Shown here piece by piece: positions 1-6,680 of a stretch of 8,535 nucleotides of DNA. The stretch spans positions 1 through 8,535 of the forward strand of contig CAMGAL010000081.1 of assembly GCA_946007445.1 (NCBI GenBank), given 5' to 3'. The notes under the pieces were generated by a model. That model was not told where the DNA came from. It did no database searches and saw only the letters and a program-made list of their open reading frames with translations. The translations under genes and the position numbers were made by a program. Source of the stretch: an uncultured Mediterranea sp. (lineage in GTDB: Bacteria > Bacteroidota > Bacteroidia > Bacteroidales > Bacteroidaceae). Positions within the stretch are counted from its first letter, which is position 1; every line of letters starts with the position of its first letter.

Positions 1-289
1 GGTCTGTTCTGTTCCCTTCACATTGCCATCCCCCTGTAGAGTCAACCTATCCCCTTCGCGCCGAATGATGCGATGCAGCACAAAACGTTCTTGGCCCAAC
101 TCACGCGCCAACACCACCACCCCTGGTTGCAACGCTTCTGAGGTAAAAGGGGCCAGCGTAACGCGATCGCGTGCATTGCGCAAAAAGGGATTCATGCTCT
201 GCCCCTTCACGACCAGCGTGACCGTATGACCAGCAGCTATCCATTCCGCCACCTTAGGCAGAAAACCTTCCTGCCCTCCCCCTATCCAT
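1..289 (-). CDS. S24/S26 (SipW-like) serine peptidase homologue, partial, start uncertain
   Basis: The minus strand encodes a peptidase core that runs off the window edge. Visible in order are FLPKVAEWIAAGHTVTL, then KGQSMNPFL (the GxSMxP box with the nucleophile Ser), RDRVTLAPF, VVVLAREL, VLHRII and LQGDGN. In classical signal peptidases and LexA the general base is Lys. Here a His in HRII sits at that place, as in SipW/ER-type (S26B) enzymes, and GDGN resembles their following GD-N box. No membrane segment precedes the Ser box. The frame holding the motifs has no ATG near the expected beginning. An ATG at 289-287 overlaps the kinase stop (ATGGATAG) but is one base out of frame and stops at 256-254 after 11 codons. 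Dropping one G from the G5 run just downstream would give MDRGGQEGFLPKV. Otherwise GTG 252-250 or TTG 360-358 could start it. The domain call is fairly secure; start, intactness and role are not. Confidence 0.6.
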
Positions 290-1283
290 TGGATGTCTGA
301 GCCGAGGCTCCCACAAGATGCTTGGCCGAGAGCAACGCTGCCTCTGCATTGGGGAGGCAACGCAAAGAGAAGACAGGCACCTGCTGAACCAGTTGATGAA
401 TGGTCTGCATCGCACCATGCACCACCGACGCCTCCTGTCGCAACATGGAGCACGAAGGCATCACAGCGGCAAAAGCGGCCACTTGGGTTAGTGGCCTTAT
501 CTCGTTGACAGGAGCTTGTGCCAATCGCACAATTCCACCCAAGGGATAGGCTTCATGAAGGTAGCAAGGCGTCTTTCCGCTCCAAGGCGAACCATAAGCT
601 GTTACCTTTTGCCGCATGCTGTCCACCTCTACCAAGGGGTTGTCGTCGTTCAACAGTTTGCATTGGGGTATGGTACTTAACCACAATCGACTATGGGTAC
701 TCTTCCCTGTTCCGCTCTTCCCTAAGAAGAGGTAAGCCTTTCCTTGGTGAACGATGGCCGAAGCATGGAAAAGCAACAGACCGTGAGGAGCCGCAGCAAA
801 GGCATAAAGCATCATCAAGTAGTTGTTGACAACAAAGCGCACCTCGTCTGCAGCCACATTCATAGGTAACCCCAAATGAGCCGAAGCAAACGATGCATGG
901 CTACGTAGGCAATAGGTAGTAGCACTCTGCTTGGGTGTGATGGTGATGAGATGCTCACCCGAGGCAAGGAAAGTAATCCGGCAAAAGGCATCGTCCCAAT
1001 CAAAAGAGAGTGTCTTTTCCTCTGACACAGCGCTACTTTCCTCCTGCTCCAACTGATGATTCACCATCAGCTGCAGCAACACCGAGTCGTTCACTTCACC
1101 CTCTTCTTCAAAAGGAGCAAACGCAGGCGCCAGCAGTTCTGCTAATCGATAGCAAGAGGCATCATGCAGCATCACCCGATGGGGGCCGATGCGGTAAGCC
1201 GTAGTATGCAATGAGGCCGCACCCTCCCCTTTGACTCGAGATGATGAGCTAGGGGAATGTGCGGCCTGCATATAGAAATCCAT
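282..1283 (-). CDS. HPr-kinase-like (HprK/PEPCK-fold) P-loop protein
   Basis: A 333-residue soluble protein whose C-terminal half resembles the HPr kinase/phosphorylase fold. LLFHASAIVHQGKAYLFLG leads into a Walker A motif GKSGTGKST (188-196), followed by LLNDDNPLV with paired Asp 213-214 and GSPWSGKT (231-238). His173, the Walker A Lys and the Asp pair fall where HprK has its catalytic His, P-loop and Asp pair, so nucleotide binding and probably kinase activity are expected. The true HprK C-terminal signature is not recognisable, and no HPr protein is nearby. The N-terminal 150 residues are unrecognised. HprK homologues of this sort occur beside PqqD-like and peptidase genes in lasso-peptide and exopolysaccharide clusters, where one class phosphorylates the precursor peptide C-terminus. 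It starts 6 bases after purA, so it probably shares that transcript, and its stop overlaps a possible peptidase ATG. Substrate unknown; Met5 is an alternative start. Confidence 0.75.
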   Translation of the reverse strand: MDFYMQAAHSPSSSSRVKGEGAASLHTTAYRIGPHRVMLHDASCYRLAELLAPAFAPFEEEGEVNDSVLLQLMVNHQLEQEESSAVSEEKTLSFDWDDAFCRITFLASGEHLITITPKQSATTYCLRSHASFASAHLGLPMNVAADEVRFVVNNYLMMLYAFAAAPHGLLLFHASAIVHQGKAYLFLGKSGTGKSTHSRLWLSTIPQCKLLNDDNPLVEVDSMRQKVTAYGSPWSGKTPCYLHEAYPLGGIVRLAQAPVNEIRPLTQVAAFAAVMPSCSMLRQEASVVHGAMQTIHQLVQQVPVFSLRCLPNAEAALLSAKHLVGASAQTSNG

Positions 1284-1289
1284 TACAAA

Positions 1290-2558
1290 TTAATCCACGT
1301 AGCGCTCGATAGTCTGCGCACGGTCGGGACCCACCGATACAATCTTGATGGGCACACCTAACTGCTCCTCCAGGAATGAGAGGTAGGCATTGAACTCTTC
1401 GGGGAATTCATCCTCACTCTGCATCGAGGTCATATCCGTCTGCCATCCGGGGAGTTCCACATAGACGGGTTCTACACCCTCATTGATATCGAAGGGGAAG
1501 TAATCAATCTCCTCGCCATTTACACGGTAGGCCACACAGGCCTTGATGGTCTCAAACGAGTCAAGCACGTCGCTTTTCATCATGATGAGCTTCGTCACAC
1601 CATCCACCATGATGGCATACTTGAGCGCCACCAAGTCTATCCATCCGCAACGACGCTTACGCCCCGTAACCGAGCCAAACTCATGACCCAAGGTGCAGAT
1701 TTTGTCACCGGTTTCGTCAAACAATTCCGTGGGGAATGGACCAGCTCCTACGCGGGTGCAATAGGCCTTGAAAATACCATATACATCACCAATCTTATTG
1801 GGAGCCACACCCAGTCCGGTGCAAGCCCCGGCACAGATCGTGTTCGATGAGGTTACGAAGGGATAGGAACCAAAGTCCACATCCAGCATCGTTCCCTGAG
1901 CACCCTCGCAAAGTACGCTCTTACCGTCGCGAAGCAGGTTGTTCACCTCGTGCTCGCTGTCGGTCAGATGGAACTTCTTGAGGTATTCGATGCCTTCAAA
2001 CCAAGCCTTCTCAGCCTCGGTCAGGTCATAGCTGTAGTTCAAACTCTTGAGCGTCTGCTCATGACGGGCCTTGGCTGCTGCATATTTCTTCTCAAAGTCG
2101 TGCAGGATATCCCCCACACGTAGTCCTGTTCGGCTCACCTTGTCGGTATATGTCGGGCCAATACCTTTCCCAGTAGTACCCACCTTAGCATCTCCCTTTG
2201 CTGCTTCGTAAGCTGCATCGAGTACGCGATGCGTCGGCATGATGAGATGTGCCTTCTTGGAGATGTGGAGTCGCTCCTGCAGTTGGTGACCAGAAGCCTC
2301 GAGCGCTTCAGCCTCTGCCTTGAAGAGTGCGGGATCAAGCACCACACCGTTTCCGATGATATTCACCTTATCCCCTTGAAAGATACCCGATGGAATGGAA
2401 CGGAGTACATACTTCTGTCCCTCAAACTCCAGGGTATGTCCAGCGTTTGGACCTCCCTGAAAACGGGCTACAACATCGTACTTCGGGGTGAGCACATCGA
2501 CCACTTTGCCTTTGCCTTCGTCGCCCCATTGTAATCCTAATAGAACATCTACTTTCAT
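1290..2558 (-). CDS. purA: Adenylosuccinate synthetase
   Basis: Cytoplasmic enzyme that joins IMP and aspartate using GTP to make adenylosuccinate, the first committed step from IMP to AMP. The 422 residues are close to the usual length of about 430 and appear complete. Visible signatures are GLQWGDEGKGKVVD (8-21) with catalytic Asp13, GGPNAGHTL (35-43) with catalytic His41, VGTTGKGIGPTYTDK (126-140) for IMP binding, CEGAQGTMLDVDFGSYPF (217-234), TGRKRRCGWIDL (298-309) and the guanine-site region MKSDVLD (327-333). The C-terminal part is typical of Bacteroidales versions. The ATG overlaps the stop of the upstream Fur-family gene in an ATGA arrangement, so translation is probably coupled. It has no promoter of its own that I can see, so control would come from the promoter before the Fur gene. 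Confidence 0.98.
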   Translation of the reverse strand: MKVDVLLGLQWGDEGKGKVVDVLTPKYDVVARFQGGPNAGHTLEFEGQKYVLRSIPSGIFQGDKVNIIGNGVVLDPALFKAEAEALEASGHQLQERLHISKKAHLIMPTHRVLDAAYEAAKGDAKVGTTGKGIGPTYTDKVSRTGLRVGDILHDFEKKYAAAKARHEQTLKSLNYSYDLTEAEKAWFEGIEYLKKFHLTDSEHEVNNLLRDGKSVLCEGAQGTMLDVDFGSYPFVTSSNTICAGACTGLGVAPNKIGDVYGIFKAYCTRVGAGPFPTELFDETGDKICTLGHEFGSVTGRKRRCGWIDLVALKYAIMVDGVTKLIMMKSDVLDSFETIKACVAYRVNGEEIDYFPFDINEGVEPVYVELPGWQTDMTSMQSEDEFPEEFNAYLSFLEEQLGVPIKIVSVGPDRAQTIERYVD

Positions 2559-3043
2559 TTTTCTTTCTTCTTTATTTGATCTTTAAGTTTTCGTTTGTTC
2601 GCTCGGCTGCACTTGCTGCAGAGGCCATAGAGATAAAGGGAGTAGTGCGAAAGCACGAACCGCTTGAGCTTGGTCTGCGCTATTTGCTCCCTGAGCAGGT
2701 CATCTTGCACCTCCTCCACCTTGCCGCATTGAGTGCAGATTTGGTGATGGTGTGTACGGCTGCAATAGCAACGTTCATACTGCGAGCAGTTTCCAAACTG
2801 ATGCTTCACTACCAGATGGGCATCGAGCAGCAGCAGGATGGTGTTGTAGAGCGTAGCCCGACTCACACGGAATTTTTCCTCCTCGGCCATGCGTGTGTAG
2901 AGCGTCTCCATGTCGAAATGGGAATCTATGGAGTAGATGGTATCGAGTATGGCAAACCGCTCAGGCGTCTTACGATGCCCGTGCAGATTCAGGTATTCGG
3001 TGAAGATCTGCCGCACTGTCTCCTTGAGGTTTTGACTATCCAT
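2555..3043 (-). CDS. Fur-family metal-dependent transcriptional repressor
   Basis: A 162-residue Fur/PerR/Zur-family regulator, the usual length being 140-160. The N-terminal winged helix includes KTPERFAILDTIYS (25-38) and the recognition helix SRATLYNTILLLLDAHLV (61-78). The dimerisation domain has THHHQICTQCGKVEEV (97-112) and LCSKC (141-145), so Cys103, 106, 142 and 145 form the structural zinc site. Aligned by eye to PerR, the regulatory ligands are His42, Glu90, His98, His100 and Glu111. PerR has Asp at the two acidic positions, and Glu there is more Fur-like, so an iron-type sensor is favoured over a peroxide sensor, without certainty. The tail KRKLKDQIKKKEK is very basic. It is the first gene after the promoter at 3072-3101, overlaps purA by four bases and probably regulates its own operon. 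Confidence 0.93.
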   Translation of the reverse strand: MDSQNLKETVRQIFTEYLNLHGHRKTPERFAILDTIYSIDSHFDMETLYTRMAEEEKFRVSRATLYNTILLLLDAHLVVKHQFGNCSQYERCYCSRTHHHQICTQCGKVEEVQDDLLREQIAQTKLKRFVLSHYSLYLYGLCSKCSRANKRKLKDQIKKKEK

Positions 3044-3054
3044 AACTCACTATT

Positions 3055-3100
3055 TCGCATTTCACAGCGTACAAAGTTAATTGTTTTTTGTGTAATGCAA
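3055..3100. repeat. Imperfect inverted repeat bracketing the fur promoter
   Basis: TCGCATTTCAC (3055-3065) and GTGTAATGCAA (3090-3100) are inverted copies matching at 9 of 11 positions. They flank the -7 box, one arm touching the -33 region and the other near the expected transcript start. This is a possible operator, for example for autoregulation, but it does not look like the compact Fur or PerR box and could be chance. Confidence 0.3.
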
Positions 3101-3101
3101 G
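3072..3101 (-). promoter_or_regulatory. Bacteroides-type promoter for the fur-purA transcript
   Basis: On the minus strand TAACTTTG (3079-3072) matches the Bacteroides -7 consensus TAnnTTTG exactly. A CTTG (3101-3098) lies 18 bases upstream as a three-of-four match to the -33 TTTG. This predicts a transcript start near 3066 and a leader of roughly 20-25 bases before the Fur-family ATG. It lies in the only sizeable gap between 1 and 3840. Confidence 0.65.
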
Positions 3102-3114
3102 AAAGAAACGACTT

Positions 3115-3807
3115 TTATTTCACAAAAAAAGCTCCAACTTCGTCTGCCACGAGCTGATAAAGCAGGTGTTCGGCCTCTTTGGGGGAGTTTTTCATGCCTT
3201 CCACCCGTCGGCAGAGGGTGAAAGCGTGCTCATCGCTGTGCTGCATGTAGCGTCGGAGCAGAACCGAAGCCGCACTCCGTACTACATAGGGACCTGAAAG
3301 GAAGGCGGCCATTCCCTGGTCGAGCAGTTCGTTCTCGGCACGTTCGTTGAGGTCGCCCTTCTTCATGAGCAGACGTGCAGCGGTAAGCAGACCGCAGGCT
3401 TGGGTCATCGGCTCTTCCGAAGCCATCCATTGCAATGCCTTTTGGGGTGCGTAGGGCAGTTGCTGAAAGAGGTACATGCTGGCTATTTCAGCCATCTCCT
3501 GCGTCTGGATGCGTTCCACCCAGATATCGGCTATCTCGGGCAAGAAGCTCTCCACGGGTTGTAGCATGGTGGCCAGAATCTTGCATTCACGAATCTCTTC
3601 TTTCCAGAGCGCTTGGGCCAAGTGATGCTCTTTGGGGAAAGCGACTGCAATCTGCTTGAGGCGGGGTAGCTCCACACCGAAATTTATTTTGTAGAACAGC
3701 CCCTTGTCACGCATACTCTGCGAGGCAGCGCCATTCATTGCAAGGCGCAGTTGCGTCTTGATGGCTTTGAGCTGTTCATGGAGTTGTTCGGGCGAAATAT
3801 CATTCAT
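3115..3807 (-). CDS. AlkD-like HEAT-repeat protein (DNA alkylation repair family), diverged
   Basis: A 230-residue, mostly helical protein resembling the AlkD-type DNA alkylation repair family (HEAT-like repeats that excise bulky or positively charged bases). Supporting it are LPRLKQIAVAF, the repeat with LWKEEIRECKILATML (67-82) and the late segment YVVRSAASVLLRRYMQH (174-190), which matches the family pattern FVRKAISWALREY. The position where AlkD carries its WDLVD-type catalytic segment reads QEMAE (103-107), and the Trp expected in the late segment is Val, so glycosylase activity is doubtful. I chose ATG 3807; an in-frame TTG at 3825 would add six residues, and TTG is a poor choice when an ATG is at hand. 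It begins 33 bases after the dipeptidyl peptidase stop, so the two may be co-transcribed. Its stop lies just upstream of the fur promoter with no terminator visible. The family call is by motif memory only. Confidence 0.6.
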   Translation of the reverse strand: MNDISPEQLHEQLKAIKTQLRLAMNGAASQSMRDKGLFYKINFGVELPRLKQIAVAFPKEHHLAQALWKEEIRECKILATMLQPVESFLPEIADIWVERIQTQEMAEIASMYLFQQLPYAPQKALQWMASEEPMTQACGLLTAARLLMKKGDLNERAENELLDQGMAAFLSGPYVVRSAASVLLRRYMQHSDEHAFTLCRRVEGMKNSPKEAEHLLYQLVADEVGAFFVK

Positions 3808-3840
3808 CGTTGAACTGTGTTTCAATATAGATAGAAGAAT

Positions 3841-5886
3841 TTATTCATTCACCAAGGGAAGGTTGCTGTAGTCGCGACTGTAGCGCAACATCTGTTCTGC
3901 ATATCCTTCGTCGTAGGTTACTTTCACGTCAGTAATCATCCCATGGGCATCAGTTACCGCTTCGTAGCGTGGATTGACAAAGCCTTTGTAGGGGGCCAGG
4001 TTGAGCTTCTTGTAGCGTGCCAGCACCTCGGCATGGAGCGTAGGATCCACCTTCACGGCATAGCGTTCTACCAGCGAGCGAGCGGCTTCAAAGTCACCCG
4101 TTGACTTGATACGCTGTATTTCGGCCAGTAAGGAGCCAAAAAGGTTCCGCAACTTGGCATAGTCGTTCACCACCACGTAGGTTTTGCCTTCGCGTTGCAC
4201 CAGCTCCACCACTTGATCTGCCTTTCCCTGTTCATACACCCAGCGTGCGATGAGCTGGCGGTTGCGCATGTGGGCCTCTTCCACCTGATTGCCCGGCTCG
4301 ATGCGCACCAGCTGGGTCACGAGTCCGTTCATCAGGTAGGTATAGTACTCGGCTTTGTAGGCTTCCATGTCGGGGGTCAGGCCCAGTTCGACCAGCTTGG
4401 GGTCGGCCACATAGTAGAGGCCGAAGAGGTCGGCGCGGGCCTCCTCGATGGTCGAACCGTAGGCTTTGAGTGCATCGGGATCTACGCCGGGGAGCAACTT
4501 GCCGGAGCCATGCCCCAGACACTCGTGCAGGTCGGTATGCAGGTTGCCGGTCAGGTCGCCGTATTGCTCGATGCGCTTCAGCTCGGTGTCGTTGATGACG
4601 AACTCTTCGCTGAAGCCGTTGCCATGCGCGGCTTTGTTGTAGGCATCGGTGATGTTGCCGATGGTCACAGACTTGGAGCCGTATGCGCTACGGATCCAGT
4701 TGGCATTGGGCAGGTTGATGCCGATGGCCGTGGCGGGATAGAGGTCGCCGGCCAGAATGGCTGCCGTGATGACCTTGGCCGATACTCCCTTCACCTCGCT
4801 CTTCTTGAATTCACTGCTTACGGGCGAGTGATCCTCAAACCACTGGGCATTGTGGCTGATGAGCTCTGTGCGGTGGGTGGCCTCCAGGTCCTTGAAGTTG
4901 ACGAGCGACTCCCAGCTGGCCTTCATGCCCAGCGGGTCGCCGTAGCTCTCGGTGAAGCCATTGACGAAGTCGATGCGCGAAGCCAGGTCTTTCACCCAGA
5001 GGATGGCGTATTCGTCAAACGTCTTCAGGTCGCCCGACTCATAAAACTCTATCAGCTTGGCAATGACCGCTTTCTGTTCCGGCGTTTCGGCCACGGCTTC
5101 TGCCTTCTCGAGCCAGTAGACGATTTTCTCCAACGCTTGTGTATAGAGTCCGCCGACCTTCCAGACGCGCTCTTGCACCTTGCCGTCTTTTTTGATCAGT
5201 CGGCTGTTCAATCCGTAGGAAATCGGCGTTTCGTCCTTCGGGTTCTTGAGGGCGTTGTAGTAGGCTTCAGCCTCCTGCTGGGTCACGCCGTCATAATAGT
5301 TGCAGGCAGAGGTCTGCACCAGGTCTTCGCCGTCGGCTTGGTTGACGCGCTTGGGCAGGACGGTGGGGTCGAAGATGACGGGGAAAATCACTTCGCAGAA
5401 CTGCTCCAGCGTTTCGCCCTCGGCCAGAGGCAGCGTCTTGGCATCGGCCTGCTGCAAGGCCTGCTTGAGGAATTCGGCCGAGAAGCCGGGCACGAACTTG
5501 TCGCAGCCGTAGTGATGGTGGATGCCGTTGGAGAACCATACCCGCTTCAGATAGACCTCCAGGGCGAGGAAGTCGGCCGAGTTGCGGTCGCCTTGATAGC
5601 CGGTATAGACGGCTTCGAGGGCGCGGCGGATGCGCAGGTTGTACTTACCGTTTTGGTCGAAGAGGATGTCGCGTCCCTGCAGGGCGGCTTCCGTCAGATA
5701 GTATATGAGCTCTTTCTGCTGGAGCGAGAGCTCTTCAAATCCGGGCACCCGATAGCGCAGGATTTGCAAGTCAGCAAATTGTTCCACTGTATAGTCAAAT
5801 TTATCGGTTTCGGCTGCTGTCTTGGGAGAAGGGTTGCAAGCGGAGAGTATTCCACAAGTGGCAGCTGCGAAAATCAGTCGTTTCAT
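3841..5886 (-). CDS. Dipeptidyl peptidase III (M49 zinc peptidase), predicted lipoprotein
   Basis: A 681-residue zinc exopeptidase that removes dipeptides from the N-termini of short peptides. The M49 hexapeptide HECLGH lies at 454-459 (zinc ligands His454 and His459, catalytic Glu455), and the second motif EEARAD at 481-486 supplies the third ligand Glu482. The 28-residue spacing matches the structurally studied Bacteroides thetaiotaomicron enzyme, which also has a Cys within the motif. Other family-like stretches are NLPNANWIR (391-399) and GNLHTDLHE (447-455). The N-terminus MKRLIFAAATCGILSAC is a lipoprotein signal peptide with lipobox LSAC and lipidated Cys17, so the mature enzyme is probably anchored in the cell envelope; the residues after Cys are not a strong surface-export signal. 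It could supply dipeptides from peptide scavenging. The AlkD-like gene follows 33 bases downstream. A terminator sits right upstream and no clear promoter follows it. Confidence 0.95.
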   Translation of the reverse strand: MKRLIFAAATCGILSACNPSPKTAAETDKFDYTVEQFADLQILRYRVPGFEELSLQQKELIYYLTEAALQGRDILFDQNGKYNLRIRRALEAVYTGYQGDRNSADFLALEVYLKRVWFSNGIHHHYGCDKFVPGFSAEFLKQALQQADAKTLPLAEGETLEQFCEVIFPVIFDPTVLPKRVNQADGEDLVQTSACNYYDGVTQQEAEAYYNALKNPKDETPISYGLNSRLIKKDGKVQERVWKVGGLYTQALEKIVYWLEKAEAVAETPEQKAVIAKLIEFYESGDLKTFDEYAILWVKDLASRIDFVNGFTESYGDPLGMKASWESLVNFKDLEATHRTELISHNAQWFEDHSPVSSEFKKSEVKGVSAKVITAAILAGDLYPATAIGINLPNANWIRSAYGSKSVTIGNITDAYNKAAHGNGFSEEFVINDTELKRIEQYGDLTGNLHTDLHECLGHGSGKLLPGVDPDALKAYGSTIEEARADLFGLYYVADPKLVELGLTPDMEAYKAEYYTYLMNGLVTQLVRIEPGNQVEEAHMRNRQLIARWVYEQGKADQVVELVQREGKTYVVVNDYAKLRNLFGSLLAEIQRIKSTGDFEAARSLVERYAVKVDPTLHAEVLARYKKLNLAPYKGFVNPRYEAVTDAHGMITDVKVTYDEGYAEQMLRYSRDYSNLPLVNE

Positions 5887-5910
5887 ATTATATATATAAG
5901 GTATAATGAC

Positions 5911-5973
5911 TCAAGAAAAAAAGAAACGCCGCAAGCGATGAGAAGAAAATAGTTTTCACTCACGGCTTGCAGC
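5911..5973 (-). terminator. Intrinsic terminator after the AraC-type gene
   Basis: Read on the minus strand, GCTGCAAGCCGTGAG (5973-5959) pairs with CTCATCGCTTGCGGC (5942-5928): 15 positions with two mismatches and one G-U pair. An inner five-base stem GAAAA/TTTTC closes on a three-base loop. It is followed by the T-rich tract TTTCTTTTTTTCTTGA (5926-5911). It lies 30 bases after the AraC-type stop and ends about 24 bases before the dipeptidyl peptidase ATG, so it could also act as a leader element for that gene. Confidence 0.75.
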
Positions 5974-6003
5974 TTGTTTGTACACAATCCGTTCTGACGG
6001 GGA

Positions 6004-6468
6004 TTATTTCTTTTTATCAAAATGTTTTTTCCGATAGCCGTTGGGGGTGTCGCCTACATTCTTGTAGAAAGCGGCATAGAACGACTGACGGTTGGCAAAG
6101 CCTACCATCGTACTGATTTCTTCCACATTCTTGGTGGCATATCGCTTGTCGGTCAGCAGGTGCATGGCCTCTCTGACGCGATACTCGTTGAGCAGGCAGG
6201 AATAGTTCATGCCGAAGCGGGAATTGACCACAGCCGAGAGGTAGCGGGTGTTGGTCTGCAATTGGGCAGCCAGCTCCTTGGCAGAGAAGTTGGGGTCTCT
6301 GTATTTCTTCTGCACTACGACGATGTTCAGGATCTTGTCGTACAGTTCATCGGCCAGTTCCGGACGAATCAGCGAACGGTAAGCCGCATTCTTTTCTTTC
6401 TTCTCACGCAGGTTGTAAGGGCGTTTTTTGGGCTCCTGTTCCTGAGCTTTGTTTTCTATTTCACTCAT
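6004..6468 (-). CDS. Stand-alone AraC-type DNA-binding protein
   Basis: A 154-residue protein consisting of little more than an AraC/XylS-type double helix-turn-helix. The first motif is FSAKELAAQLQTNTRYLSAVV (61-81), followed by the linker helix FGMNYSCLLNEYRVREAMHLL (85-105). The second is NVEEISTMVGFANRQSFYAAF (114-134), ending in the conserved segment GDTPNGYRKKH (139-149). Residues 1-30 are highly charged and probably disordered, and no ligand-binding or receiver domain is present, so whatever signal it follows must come from elsewhere. It is preceded by a good Bacteroides-type promoter, followed by its own terminator, and divergent from recQ. It is therefore probably a single-gene transcript and could control recQ, the dipeptidyl peptidase or distant genes; nothing here decides which. 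Confidence 0.9.
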   Translation of the reverse strand: MSEIENKAQEQEPKKRPYNLREKKEKNAAYRSLIRPELADELYDKILNIVVVQKKYRDPNFSAKELAAQLQTNTRYLSAVVNSRFGMNYSCLLNEYRVREAMHLLTDKRYATKNVEEISTMVGFANRQSFYAAFYKNVGDTPNGYRKKHFDKKK

Positions 6469-6530
6469 TGACTAATTTGGTTAGGGTTATTGATTCGTAT
6501 GTTGAGAATATCATATTACTCTTTTCAATA

Positions 6531-6562
6531 CAAAAGTCCAACTTTTTTTTGATAATGCCAAA
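6531..6562 (-). promoter_or_regulatory. Bacteroides-type promoter for the AraC-type gene
   Basis: On the minus strand a perfect -33 TTTG (6562-6559) is followed after 20 bases by GACTTTTG (6538-6531), which matches the -7 consensus TAnnTTTG at five of six fixed positions. The spacing is as expected. The leader before the ATG at 6468 would be about 55 bases. Confidence 0.6.
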
Positions 6563-6645
6563 AGAAATGGCCTCTTTTTTTCCCGAATAAATCACGAAAA
6601 GGAGAAAATAACTGTAAATATGGTGCATTTATGCCTTTTTTAACT

Positions 6646-6653
6646 TATCTTTG
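6646..6653 (+). promoter_or_regulatory. Putative -7 box of the recQ promoter
   Basis: TATCTTTG matches the Bacteroides -7 consensus TAnnTTTG exactly, 27 bases before the recQ ATG. No good TTTG lies 19-21 bases upstream, so the -33 element is weak or absent. The rest of the divergent gap 6469-6680 is AT-rich, with several A and T runs and no further feature I can support. Confidence 0.5.
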
Positions 6654-6680
6654 CCTCGTCAACATTAGAGTAAGCCCTTT

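Noticed and set aside
2576..3157. A 193-codon plus-strand frame opposite the Fur-family gene
   Set aside because: It mirrors the Fur-family coding sequence, crosses its promoter and shows no motif of its own.
3808..3825. TTG start for the AlkD-like protein, adding six residues
   Set aside because: An ATG in the same frame lies 18 bases downstream and the family-like sequence begins after it. TTG starts are uncommon in this group.
5885..5900. Short TA-rich repeat before the peptidase start
   Set aside because: It is only a few dinucleotide units long. AT-rich leaders are normal before Bacteroidetes start codons, so it needs no special explanation.
4195..5952. A 585-codon open frame on the plus strand
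   Set aside because: It lies antisense to the dipeptidyl peptidase gene, whose M49 motifs and lipobox are unmistakable. The antisense product is low-complexity and rich in Val, Gly and Leu, with no recognisable motif, as expected from codon bias in the real gene.
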